Source: Paulownia fortunei
Taxonomy: Eukaryota > Streptophyta > Magnoliopsida > Lamiales > Paulowniaceae
Direction of reading: 5' to 3'
NCBI GenBank assembly: GCA_019321725.1
Contig: CM033107.1
Location: forward strand, 14,437,445-14,501,444
DNA: 64,000 nt
The notes below the pieces were generated by a model. That model was not told the origin of the DNA, did no database searches, and saw only the letters and a list, made by a program, of their open reading frames with translations. A program made the translations under genes and the position numbers. Below, one piece after another: positions 33,323 to 48,400 of this stretch. Positions within the stretch are counted from its first letter, which is position 1, and every line of letters begins with the position of its first letter.

Positions 33323-36300
33323 CTTATTTTTAAAATATTAGATACATATTACTTATTTTATTATTTTTATCACATTTTTCAGATTTTAAATTTTTTAAAT
33401 ATTTTATATTTTTGAGTTATTGTATTCATATAATTTAGTATATACTTTCAAATTATATTTCATAAAATATAAGTAGATTTTCAATAATTCAATCTTTTCA
33501 ATCTTCTAATTTGCCTATAAGAATGAAAACAAAATATTCAATACACATTATTTACTTTTGTATTTAGTTTACATTATATTTTTTTAGATTTGTAACTTTT
33601 TTAAAATTAATATTTTTGACTTATTGTGCATGCAAATTTTGTATATATTTTTAAATCAAATGTTCCAAAAATAAAGAAAATCCTTTAATCCCACTTTTTA
33701 AATTACATTGTACAATTTAGTTATTCTAAATTAAATCATTTAATACTATCTAAAGAATTAAAATATATTTATTTTTAAAATATTAGATACATATTACTTA
33801 TTTTATTATTTTTATCACCTTTTTTAGATTTTAAATTTTGTGAATATTTTATATTTTTCAGTTATTGTATTCATATAATTTAGAATATACTTTTAAATTA
33901 TATTTCATAAAATATAAGTAGATTTTCAATAATTCAATCTTTTAAATCTTCTAATTTGCCTCTAAGAATGAAAACAAAATATTCAGTACACATTATTTAC
34001 TTTTGTATTTAGTTTACATTATATATTTTTAGATTTGTAACTTTTTTAAAATTTATATTTTTGACTTATTGTGCATGTAAGAATTTGTATATACTTTTCA
34101 ATCAAATGTTGCAAAAATAAAGAAAATCCTTTAATCCCACTTTTTAAATTACATTGTGCAATTTAGTTATTCTAAATTAAATCTTTTAATACTATCTAAG
34201 TAATTAAAATATATTTATTTTTAAAATATTAGATACATATTACTTATTTTATTATTTTTACCACATTTTTTTTATTTTAAATTTTTTGAATATTTTATAT
34301 TTTTGAGTTATTGTATTCATATAATTTAGTATATACTTTCAACTTATATTTCATAAAATATAAATAGATTTTCAATAATTCAATCTTTTAAATCTTCTAA
34401 TTTGCCTATAAGAATGGAAACAAAATATTCAGTACACATTATTTACTTTTGTATTTAGTTTACATTATATATTTTTAGATTTGTAACTTTTTTAAAATTT
34501 ATATTTTTGACTTATTGTGCATGTAAGAATTTGTATATACTTTTCAATCAAATGTTGCAAAAATAAAGAAAATCCTTTAATCCCACTTTTTAAATTACAT
34601 TGTGCAATTTAGTTATTCTAAATTAAATCTTTTAATAATATCTAAGTAATTAAAATATATTTATTTTTAAAATATTAGATACATATTACTTATTTTACTA
34701 TTTTTACCACATTTTTCAGATTTTAATTTTTTGAATATTTTATATTTTTGAGTTATTGTATTCATATAATTTAGTATATACTTTCAACTTATATTTCATA
34801 AAATATAAATAGATTTTCAATAATTCAATCTTTTAAATCTTCTAATTTGCCTATAAGAATGAAAACAAAATATCCAGTACACATTATTTACTTTTGTATT
34901 TTGTTTACATTGTATTTTTTTAGATTTGTAACTTTTTTAAAATTAATATTTTTGACTTATTGTGCATGCAAGATTTTGTATATATTTTTAAATCAAATGT
35001 TGCAAAAATAAAGAAAATCCTTTAATCCCACTTTTTAAATTACATTGTACAATTTAGTTATTCTAAATTAAATCATTTAATACTATCTAAGGAATTAAAT
35101 TATATTGATTTTTAAAATATTAGATACGTTTTACTTATTTTATTATTTTTATCACATTTTTCAGATTTTAATTTTTTGAATATTTTATATTTTTGAGTTA
35201 TTGTGCTTATATAATTTAGTACATACTTTTAAATTATATTTCATAAAATATAAATAGATTTTCAATAATTCAATCTTTTAAATATTCTAATTTGCCTATA
35301 AGAATGAAAACAAAATATTCAGTATACATTATTTACTTTTATATTTAGTTACATTGTATTTTTTTAGATTTGTAACTTCTTAAAAATTTATATTTTTGAC
35401 TTACTGTGGTAGTAATATTTTGTATATACTTTTTAATCAAATATTGCAAAATAAAGAAAATCCTTTAATCCCACTTTTTAAATTACATTGTACAATTTAG
35501 TTATTCTAAATTAAATCATTTAATACTATCTAAGGAATTAAAAAATATTTATTTTTAAAATATTAGATACATATTACTTATTTTATTATTTTTATCACAT
35601 TTTCCAGATTTTAATTTTTTTGAATATTTTATATTTTTGAGTTATTGTATTCATATAATTTAGTATATATTTTTAAATTATATTTCATAAAATATAAATA
35701 GATTTTCAATAATTCAATCTTTTAAATCTTCTAATTTGCCTATAAGAATGAAAACAAAATATTCAGTACACATTATTTATTTTTTATTTAGGTTACATTA
35801 TATTTTTTTAGATTTGTAACTTTTTTTACAATTTTTATTTTTGACTTATTGGGCATGCAAGAATTTGTATATATTTTCAAATAAAATGTTGCAAAAATAA
35901 AGAAAATCCTTTAATCCCACTTTTTAAATTACATTGTACAATTTAGTTATTCTAAATTAAATCATTTAATACTATCTAAGGAATTAAATTATATTGATTT
36001 TTAAAATATTAGATACATATTACTTATTTTATTATTTTTATCACATTTTTCAGATTTTAAATTTTTTGAATATTTTATATTTTTGAGTTATTGTGCTTAT
36101 ATAATTTAGTACATACTTTTAAATTATATTTCATAAAATATAAATAGATTTTCAATAATTCAATCGTTTAAATCTTCTAATTTGCCTATAAGAATGAAAA
36201 CAAAATATTCAGTATACATTATTTACTTTTATATTTAGTTACATTGTATTTTTTTAGATTTGTAACTTCTTAAAAATTTATATTTTTGACTTACTGTGGT

Positions 36301-36400
36301 AGTAATATTTTGTATATACTTTTTAATCAATATTGCAAAATAAAGAAAATCCTTTAATCCCACTTTTTAAATTACATTGTACAATTTAGTTATTCTAAAT
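33323..36400. repeat. Left flank of satellite array, no higher-order unit
   Basis: Seven monomers of about 442-448 bp that differ from each other more than those in the core. The monomers beginning near 35117 and 36007 share special variants: GTGCTTATATAATTTAGTAC, TAACTTCTTAAAAATTTA, ACTGTGGTAGTAATATTTTG. They are two monomers apart, evidence of a local two-monomer duplication. Confidence 0.75.
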
Positions 36401-39400
36401 TAAATCATTAATACTATCTAAGGAATTAAAATATATTTATTTTTAAAATATTAGATACATATTATTTATTTTATTATTTTTATCACATTTTTCAGATTTT
36501 AAATTTTTTGAATATTTTATATTTTTGAGTTGTTGTATTCATATAATTTAGTATATACTTTCAAATTATATTTCATAAAATATAAATAGATTTTCAATAA
36601 TTCAATCTTTTAAATCTTCTAATTTGCCTATAACAATGAAAACAAAATATTCAGTACACATTATTTACTTTTGTATTTTGTTTACATTGTATTTTTTTAG
36701 ATTTGTAATGTCCCTAAAATTTATATTTTTGACTTATTGTGCTGGTAAGATTTTGTACATAGTTTTTAATCAAATGTTTCAAAATAAAGAAAAGCCTTTA
36801 ATCCCAATTTTAAAATTACATTGTACAATTTATTTACTCTAAATTAAATCATTTAATACTATCTAAGGAATTAAAATATATTTATTTTTAAAAATATTGA
36901 TACATATTACTTATTTTATTATTTTTATTTCACTTTTCAGATTTTAAGTTTTTTGAATATTTTATATTTTTGAGTTATTATGCTCATATAATTTAGTATA
37001 TACTTTTAAATTATATTTCATAAAATATAAATAGTGTTTTAATAATTCAATCTTTTAAAACTACTAATATGCCTATAAGACTGAAAAATTAAATATTCAG
37101 TACACATTATTTACTTTTATTTAGTTTACATTATATTTTTTTAGATTTGTAACTTTTTTAAAATTTTTATTTTTGACTTATGGTGCAATTAAGAATTTGT
37201 GTATACTTTTAAATCAAATGTTGCAAAATAAAGAAAAGCCTTTAATCCCACTTTTAAAATTACATTGTAAAGTTTAGTTATTCTAAATTAAATCAATAGT
37301 TCAATGTTTTCAATAATTGTACAGTTTATTTTATCACATTTTTCAGATTTTAAATTGTTTGAGTATTTTTTATTTTTTGTGTTATTGTGCTCATATAATT
37401 TAGTATATATTTTAAATTTATAATCATAAAATATAAATAGATTTTCAATAATTCAATATTTTAAATGTACTAATTTGCCTATAAGAATAAAAACACAATA
37501 TTCAGTACAAATTATTTACTTTTGTATTTAGTTTACATTATCCTTTTTTAGATTTGTAACTTTTTTAAAATTAATATTTTTGACTTATTGTGCATGCAAG
37601 ATTTTGTATATATTTTTAAATCAAATGTTGCAAAAATAAAGAAAATTCTTTAATCCCACTTTTTAAATTACATTGTACAATTTAGTAATTCTAAATTAAA
37701 TCATTTAATACTATCTAAGGAATTAAAATATATTTATTTTTAAAATATTAGATACATATTACTAATTTTATTATTTTTATCACATTTTTCAGATTTTAAA
37801 TTTTTTGAATATTTTATATTTTTGAGTTGTTGTATTCATATAATTTAGTATATACTTTCAAATTATATTTCATAAAATATAAATAGATTTTCAATAATTC
37901 AATCTTTTAAATCTTCTAATTTGCCTATAACAATGAAAACAAAATATTCAGTACACATTATTTACTTTTGTATTTTGTTTACATTGTATTTTTTTAGATT
38001 TGTAATGTCCCTAAAATTTATATTTTTGACTTATTGTGCTGGTAAGATTTTGTATATAGTTTTTAATCAAATGTTTCAAAATAAAGAAAAGCCTTTAATC
38101 CCAATTTTGAAATTACATTGTACAATTTATTTACTCTAAATTAAATCATTTAATACTATCTAAGGAATTTAAATATATTATTTTTAAAATATTTGATACA
38201 TATTACTTATTTTATTATTTTTATTTCACTTTTCAGATTTTAAGTTTTTGAATATTTTATATTTTTGAGTTATTATGCTCATATAATTTAGTATATAATT
38301 TTATTTTATATATCAAAAATATAAATAGATTTTCAATAATTCAATATTTTAAATGTACTAATTTGCCTATAAGAATAAAAACATAATATTCAGTACAAAT
38401 TATTTACTTTTGTATTTAGTTTACATTATCCTTTTTTAGATTTGTAACTTTTTTAAAATTAATATTTTTGACTTATTGTGCATGCAAGATTTTGTGTATA
38501 TTTTTAAATCAAATGTTGCAAAATAAAGAAAATCCTTTAATCCCACTTTTTAAAATTACATTGTACAATTTAGTTATTCTAAATTAAATCATTTAATACT
38601 ATCTAAGGAATTAAAATATATTTATTTTTAAAATATTAGATACATATTACTTATTTTACTATTTTTTTCACATTTTTTTGATTTTATTTTTTTGAATATT
38701 TTATATTTTTGAGTTATTGTATTCATATAATTTAGTATATACTTTTTAAATTATATTTCATAAAATATAAATAGATTTTCAATAATTCAATTTTTTAAAT
38801 CTTCTAATTTGCCTATAAGAATGAAAATAAAATATTCAGTACACATTATTTACTTTTTTATATAGTTACATTATATTTTTTTAGATTTGTAACTTTTTTA
38901 AAATTAATATTTTTGACTTATTGTGCATGCAAGATTTTGTATATATTTTTAAATCAAATGTTGCGAAACTAAAGAAAATCCTTTAATCCCACTTTTTAAA
39001 TTACATCGTACAATTTAGTTATTTTAAATTAAATCATTTAATACTATCTAAGGAATTAAAATATATTTATTTTTAAAATATTAGATACATATTACTTATT
39101 TTATTATTTTTATCACATTTTTCAGATTTTAAATTTTTTGAATATTTTATATTTTTGAGTTGTTGTATTCATATAATTTAGTATATACTTTCAAATTATA
39201 TTTCATAAAATATAAATAGATTTTCAATAATTCAATCTTTTAAATGTTCTAATTTGCTATAACAATGAAAACAAAATATTCAGTACACATTATTTACTTT
39301 TGTATTTTGTTTACATTGTATTTTTTTAGATTTGTAATGTCCCTAAAATTTATATTTTTGACTTATTGTGCTGGTAAGATTTTGTATATAGTTTTTAATC

Positions 39401-42400
39401 AAATGTTTCAAAATAAAGAAAAGCCTTTAATCCCAATTTTAAAATTACATTGTAAAGTTTAGTTATTCTAAATTAAATCAATAGTTCAATGTTTTCAATA
39501 ATTGTACAGTTTATTTTTATCACATTTTTCAGATTTTAAATTGTTTGAATATTTTTTATTTTTGTGTTATTGTGCTCATATAATTTAGTATATAATTTTA
39601 AATTATATATCATAAAATATAAATAGATTTTCAATAATTCAATATTTTAAATGTACTAATTTGCCTATAAGAATAAAACACAATATTCAGTACAAATTAT
39701 TTACTTTTGTATTTAGTTTACATTATCCTTTTTTAAATTTGTAACTTTTTTAAAATTAATATTTTTGACTTATTGTGCATGCAAGATTTTGTATATATTT
39801 TTAAATCAAATGTTGCAAAATAAAGAAAATCCTTTAATCCCACTTTTAAATTACATTGTACAATTTAGTTATTCTAAATTAAATCATTTAATACTATCTA
39901 AGGAATTAAAATATATTTATTTTTAATATTAGATACATATTACTTATTTTACTATTTTTATCACATTTTTTTATTTTAATTTTTTTGAATATTTTATATT
40001 TTTGAGTTATTGTATTCATATAATTTAGTATATACTTTTAAATTATATTTCATAAAATATAAATAGATTTTCAATAATTCAATCTTTTAAATATTCTAAT
40101 TTGCCTATAAGAATAAAACACAATATTCAGTACAAATTATTTACTTTTGTATTTAGTTTACATTATCCTTTTTTAGATTTGTAACTTTTTTAAAATTAAT
40201 ATTTTTGACTTATTGTGCATGCAAGATTTTGTGTATATTTTTAAATCAAATGTTGCAAAAATAAAGAAAATCCTTTAATCCACTTTTTAAATTACATTGT
40301 ACAATTTAGTTATTCTAAATTAAATCATTTAATACTATCTAAGGAATTAAAATATATTTATTTTTAAAATATTAGATACATATTACTTATTTTACTATTT
40401 GTTTCACATTTTTTTGATTTTAATTTTTTTGAATATTTTATATTTTTGAGTTATTGTATTCATATAATTTAGTATATACTTTTAAATTATATTTCATAAA
40501 ATATAAATAGATTTTCAGTAATTCAATCTTTTAAATCTTCTAATTTGCCTATAAGAATGAAAATAAAATATTCAGTACACATTATTTACTTTTTATATAG
40601 GTTACATTATATTTTTTTAGATTTGTAACTTTTTTAAAATTAATATTTTTGACTTATTGTGCATGCAGATTTTGTATATATTTTTAAATCAAATGTTGCA
40701 AAACTAAAGAAAATCCTTTAATCCCACTTTTTAAATTACATCGTACAATTTAGTTATTTTAAATTAAATCATTTAATACTATCTAAGGAATTAAAATATA
40801 TTTATTTTTAAAATATTAGATACATATTACTTATTTTATTATTTTTATCACATTTTTCAGATTTTAAATTTTTTGAATATTTTATATTTTGAGTTGTTGT
40901 ATTCATATAATTTAGTATATACTTTCAAATTATATTTCATAAATATAAATAGATTTTCAATAATTCAATCTTTTAAATCTTCTAATTTGCCTGTAACAAT
41001 GAAAACAAAATATTCAGTACACATTATTTACTTTTGTATTTTGTTTACATTGTATTTTTTTAGATTTGTAATGTCCCTAAAATTTATATTTTTGACTTAT
41101 TGTGCTGGTAAGATTTTGTATATAGTTTTTAATCAAATGTTTCAAAATAAAGAAAAGTCTTTAATCCCAATTTTGAAATTACATTGTACAATTTATTTAC
41201 TCTAAATTAAATCATTTAATACTATCTAAGCAATTTAAACATATTTATTTTTAAAATATTTGATACATATTACTTATTTTATTATTTTTATTTCACTTTT
41301 CAGATTTTAAGTTTTTTGAATATTTTATATTTTTGAGTTATTATGCTCATATAATTTAGTATGTACTTTTAAATTATATTTCATAAAATATAAATAGTTT
41401 TTTAATAATTCAATCTTTTAAAACTACTAATATGCCTATAAGACTGAAAAATTAAATATTCAGTACACATTATTTACTTTTGTATTTAGTTTACATTATA
41501 TTTTTTTAGATTTGTAACTTTTTTAAAATTTTTATTTTTGACTTATGGTGCAAGTAAGAATTTGTGTATACTTTTAAATCAAATGTTGCAAAATAAAGAA
41601 AAGCCTTTAATCCCACTTTTAAAATTACATTGTAAAGTTTAGTTATTCTAAATTAAATCAATAGTTCAATGTTTTCAATAATTGTACAGTTTATTTTTAT
41701 CACATTTTTCAGATTTTAAATTGTTTGAATATTTTTTTTTTTGTGTTATTGTGCTCATATAATTTAGTATATAATTTTAAATTATATATCATAAAATATA
41801 AATAGATTTTCAATAATTCAATATTTTAAATGTACTAATTTGGCTATAAGAATGAAAACACAATATTCAGTACAAATTATTTACTTTTGTATTTAGTTTA
41901 CATTATCCTTTTTTAGATTTGTAACTTTTTTAAAATTAATATTTTTGACTTATTGTGCATGCAAGATTTTGTATATATTTTTAAATCAAATGTTGCAAAA
42001 ATAAAGAAAATCCTTTAATCCCACTTTTTAAATTACATTGTACAATTTAGTTATTCTAAATTAAATCATTTAATACTATCTAAGGAATTAAAATATTTAT
42101 TTTTAAAATATTAGATACATATTACTAATTTTATTATTTTTATCACATTTTTCAGATTTTAAATTTTTTGAATATTTTATATTTTTGAGTTGTTGTATTC
42201 ATATAATTTAGTATATACTTTCAAATTATATTTCATAAAATATAAATAGATTTTCAATAATTCAATCTTTTAAATCTTCTAATTTGCCTATAACAATGAA
42301 AACAAAATATTCAGTACACATTATTTACTTTTGTATTTTGTTTACATTGTATTTTTTTAGATTTGTAATGTCCCTAAAATTTATATTTTTGACTTATTGT

Positions 42401-45400
42401 GCTGGTAAGATTTTGTATATAGTTTTTAATCAAATGTTTCAAAATAAAGAAAAGCCTTTAATCCCAATTTTGAAATTACATTGTTCAATTTATTTACTCT
42501 AAATTAAATCATTTAATACTATCTAAGGAATTTAAATATATTTATTTTTAAAATATTTGATACATATTACTTATTTTATTATTTTTATTTCACTTTTCAG
42601 ATTTTAAGTTTTTTGAATATTTTATATTTTTGAGTTATTATGCTCATATAATTTAGTATATACTTTTAAATTATATTTCATAAAATATAAATAGTTTTTT
42701 AATAATTCAATCTTTTAAAACTACTAATATGCCTATAAGACTGAAAAATTAAATATTCAGTATACATTATTTACTTTTGTATTTAGTTTACATTATATTT
42801 TTAGATTTGTAACTTTTTTAAATTTTTATTTTTGACTTATGGTGCAATTAAGAATTTGTGTATACTTTTAAATCAAATGTTGCAAAATAAAGAAAAGCCT
42901 TTAATCCCACTTTTAAAATTACATTGTAAAGTTTAGTTATTCTAAATTAAATCAATAGTTCAATGTTTTCAATAATTGCACAGTTTATTTTTATCACATT
43001 TTTCAGATTTTAAATTTTTTGAATATTTTTTATTTTTGTGTTATTGTGCTCATATAATTTAGTATATAATTTTAAATTATATATCATAAAATATAAATAG
43101 ATTTTCAATAATTCAATATTTTAAATGTACTAATTTGCCTATAAGAATAAAAACATAATATTCAGTACAAATTATTTACTTTTGTATTTAGTTTACATTA
43201 TCCTTTTTTAGATTTGTAACTTTTTTAAAATTAATATTTTTGACTTATTGTGCATGCAAGATTTTGTGTATATTTTTAAATCAAATGTTGCAAAAATAAA
43301 GAAAATCCTTTAATCCCACTTTTTAAATTACATTGTACAATTTAGTTATTCTAAATTAAATCATTTAATACTATCTAAGGAATTAAAATATATTTATTTT
43401 TAAAATATTAGATACATATTACTTATTTTACTATTTTTTTCACATTTTTTTATTTTAATTTTTTTGAATATTTTATATTTTTGAGTTATTGTATTCATAT
43501 AATTTAGTATATACTTTTAAATTATATTTCATAAAATATAAATAGATTTTCAATAATTCAATCTTTTAAATCTTCTAATTTGCCAATAAGAATGAAAATA
43601 AAATATTCAGTACACATTATTTACTTTTTATATAAGTTACATTATTTTTTTTAGATTTGTAACTTTTTTAAAATTAATATTTTTGACTTATTGTGCATGC
43701 AAGATTTTGTATATATTTTTAAATCAAATGTTGCAAAACTAAAGAAAATCCTTTAATCCCACTTTTTAAATTACATCGTACAATTTAGTTATTTTAAATT
43801 AAATCATTAATACTATCTAAGGAATTAAAATATATTTATTTTTAAAATATTAGATACATATTACTTATTTTATTATTTTTATCACATTTTTCAGATTTTA
43901 AATTTTTTGAATATTTTATATTTTTGAGTTGTTGTATTCATATAATTTAGTATATACTTTCAAATTATATTTCATAAAATATAAATAGATTTTTAATTTC
44001 AATCTTTTAAATCTTCTAATTTGCCTATAACAATGTAAACAAAATATTCAGTACACATTATTTACTTTTGTATTTTGTTTACATTGTATTTTTTTAGATT
44101 TGTAATGTCCCTAAAATTTATATTTTTGACTTATTGTGCTGGTAAGATTTTGTATATAGTTTTTAATCAAATGTTTCAAAATAAAGAAAAGCCTTTAATC
44201 CAATTTTAAAATTACATTGTACAATTTATTTACTCTAAATTAAATCATTTAATACTATCTAAGGAATTTAAATATATTTATTTTTAAAATATTTGATACA
44301 TATTACTTATTTTATTATTTTTATTTCACTTTTCAGATTTTAAGTTTTTTGAATATTTTATATTTTTGAGTTATTATGCTCATATAATTTAGTATATACT
44401 TTTAAATTATATTTCATAAAATATAAATAGTTTTTTAATAATTCAATCTTTTAAAACTACTAATATGCCTATAAGACTGAAAAATTAAATATTCAGTACA
44501 CATTATTTACTTTTGTATTTAGTTTACATTATATTTTTTTAGATTTGTAACTTTTTTAAAATTTTTATTTTGACTTATGGTGCAAGTAAGAATTTGTGTA
44601 TACTTTTAAATCAAATGTTGCAAAATAAAGAAAAGCCTTTAATCCCACTTTTAAAATTACATTGTAAAGTTTAGTTATTCTAAATTAAATCAATAGTTCA
44701 ATGTTTTCAATAATTGTACAGTTTATTTTTATCACATTTTTCAGATTTTAAATTGTTTGAATATTTTTTATTTTTGTGTTATTGTGCTCATATAACTTAG
44801 TATATAATTTTAAATTATATATCATAAAATATAAATAGATTTTCAATAATTCAATATTTTAAATGTACTAATTTGGCTATAAGAATAAAACACAATATTC
44901 AGTACAAATTATTTACTTTTGTATTTAGTTTACATTATCCTTTTTTAGATTTGTAACTTTTTTAAAATTAATATTTTTGACTTATTGTGCATGCAAGATT
45001 TTGTATATATTTTTAAATCAAATGTTGCAAAAATAAAGAAAATCCTTTAATCCCACTTTTTAAATTACATTGTACAATTTAGTTATTCTAAATTAAATCA
45101 TTTAATACTATCTAAGGAATTAAAATATATTTATTTTTAAAATATTAGATACATATTACTTATTTTACTATTTTTATCACATTTTTTTATTTTAATTTTT
45201 TTGAATATTTTATATTTTTGAGTTATTGTATTCATATAATTTAGTATATACTTTTAAATTATATTTCATAAAATATAAATAGATTTTCAATAATTCAATC
45301 TTTTAAATATTCTAATTTGCCTATAAGAATAAAAACACAATATTCAGTACAAATTATTTACTTTTATATTTAGTTTACATTATCCTTTTTTAGATTTGTA

Positions 45401-48400
45401 ACTTTTTTTAAAATTAATTTTTTGACTTATTGTGCATGCAAGATTTTGTGTATATTTTTAAATCAAATGTTGCAAAAATAAAGAAAATCCTTTAATCCCA
45501 CTTTTTAAATTACATTGTACAATTTAGTTATTCTAAATTAAATCATTTAATACTATCTAAGGAATTAAAATATATTTATTTTTAAAATATTAGATACATA
45601 TTACTAATTTTATTATTTTTATCACATTTTTCAGATTTTAAATTTTTTGAATATTTTATATTTTTGAGTTGTTGTATTCATATAATTTAGTATATACTTT
45701 CAAATTATATTTCATAAAATATAAATAGATTTTCAATAATTCAATCTTTTAAATCTTCTAATTTGCCTATAACAATGAAAACAAAATATTCAGTACACAT
45801 TATTTACTTTTGTATTTTGTTTACATTGTATTTTTTTAGATTTGTAATGTCCCTAAAATTTATATTTTTGACTTATTGTGCTGGTAAGATTTTGTATATA
45901 GTTTTTAATCAAATGTTTCAAAATAAAGAAAAGCCTTTAATCCCAATTTTGAAATTACATTGTTCAATTTATTTACTCTAAATTAAATCATTTAATACTA
46001 TCTAAGGAATTTAAATATATTTATTTTTAAAATATTTGATACATATTACTTATTTTATTATTTTTATTTCACTTTTCAGATTTTAAGTTTTTTGAATATT
46101 TTATATTTTTGAGTTATTATGCTCATATAATTTAGTATATACTTTTAAATTATATTTCATAAAATATAAATAGTTTTTTAATAATTCAATCTTTTAAAAC
46201 TACTAATATGCCTATAAGACTGAAAAATTAAATATTCAGTATACATTATTTACTTTTGTATTTAGTTTACATTATATTTTTTTAGATTTGTATTTTTTTA
46301 AAATTTTATTTTTGACTTATGGTGCAATTAAGAATTTGTGTATACTTTTTAAATCAAATGTTGCAAAATAAAGAAAAGCCTTTAATCCCACTTTTAAAAT
46401 TACATTGTAAAGTTTAGTTATTCTAAATTAAATCAATAGTTCAATGTTTTCAATAATTGCACAGTTTATTTTTATCACATTTTTCAGATTTTAAATTTTT
46501 GAATATTTTTTATTTTTGTGTTATTGTGCTCATATAATTTTGTATATAATTTTTAATTATATATCAGAAATATATAGATTTTCAATAATTCAATTTTTAA
46601 ATGTACTAATTTGCCTATAAGAATAAAAACATAATATTCAGTACGAATTATTTACTTTTGTATTTAGTTTACATTATCCTTTTTTAGATTTGTAACTTTT
46701 TTAAAATTAATATTTTTGACTTATTGTGCATGCAAGATTTTGTATATATTTTTAAATCAAATGTTGCAAAAATAAAGAAAATTCTTTAATCCCACTTTTT
46801 AAATTACATTGTACAATTTAGTTATTCTAAATTAAATCATTTAATACTATCTAAGGAATTAAAATATATTTATTTTTAAAATATTAGATACATATTACTT
46901 ATTTTACTATTTTTTTCACATTTTTTTGATTTTAATTTTTTTGAATATTTTATATTTTTGAGTTATTGTATTCATATAATTTAGTATATACTTTTAAATT
47001 ATATTTCATAAAATATAAATAGATTTTCAATAATTCAATCTTTTAAATCTTCTAATTTGCCTATAAGAATGAAAATAAAATATTCAGTACACATTATTTA
47101 CTTTTTGTATAGGTTACATTATATTTTTTTAGATTTGTAACTTTTTTAAAATTAATATTTTTGACTTATTGTGCATGCAAGATTTTGTATATATTTTTAA
47201 ATCAAATGTTGCAAAACTAAAGAAAATCCTTTGATCCCACTTTTTAAATTACATCGTACAATTTAGTTATTTTAAATTAAATCATTTAATACTATCTAGG
47301 GAATTAAAATATATTTATTTTTAAAATATTAGATACATATTACTTATTTTATTATTTTTATGACATTTTTCAGATTTTAAATTTTTGAATATTTTATATT
47401 TTGAGTTGTTGTATTCATATAATTTAGTATATACTTTCAAATTATATTTCATAAAATATAAATAGATTTTCAATAATTCAATCTTTTAAATCTTCTAATT
47501 TGCCTATAACAATGAAAACAAAATATTCAGTACACATTATTTACTTTTGTATTTTGTTTACATTGTATTTTTTTAGATTTGTAATGTCCCTAAAATTATA
47601 TTTTTGACTTATTGTGCTGGTAAGATTTTGTATATAGTTTTTAATCAAATGTTTCAAAATAAAGAAAAGCTTTCATCCCAATTTTGAAATTACATTGTAC
47701 AATTTAGTTACTCTAAATTAAATCATTTAATACTATCTAAGGAATTTAAATATATTTATTTTTAAAATATTTGATACATATTACTTATTTTATTATTTTT
47801 ATTTCACTTTTCAGATTTTAAGTTTTTTGAATATTTTATATTTTTGAGTTATTATGCTCATATAATTAGTATATACTTTTTAAATTATATTTCATAAAAT
47901 ATAAATAGATTTTTAAATAATTCAATCTTTTAAAACTACTAATATGCCTATAAGACTGAAAAATTAAATATTCAGTACACATTATTTACTTTTGTATTTA
48001 GTTTACATTATATTTTTTTAGATTTGTAACTTTTTTAAAATTTTTATTTTTGACTTATGTGCAATTAAGAATTTGTGTATAATTTAAATCAAATGTTGCA
48101 AAATAAAGAAAAGCCTTAATCCCACTTTTAAAAATTACATTGTAAAGTTTAGTTATTCTATAATTTAAATCAATAGTTCAATGTTTTCAATAATTGTACA
48201 TTTATTTTTATCACATTTTTCAGATTTTAAATTTTTTGAAGTATTTTTTATTTTTGTGTTATTGTGTGCTCATATAATTTAGTATATAATTTTAAATTAT
48301 ATATCATAAAATATAAATAGATTTCAAATAATTCAATATTTTAAATGTACTAATTTGCCTATAAGAATAAAAACACAATATTCAGTACAAATTATTTACT

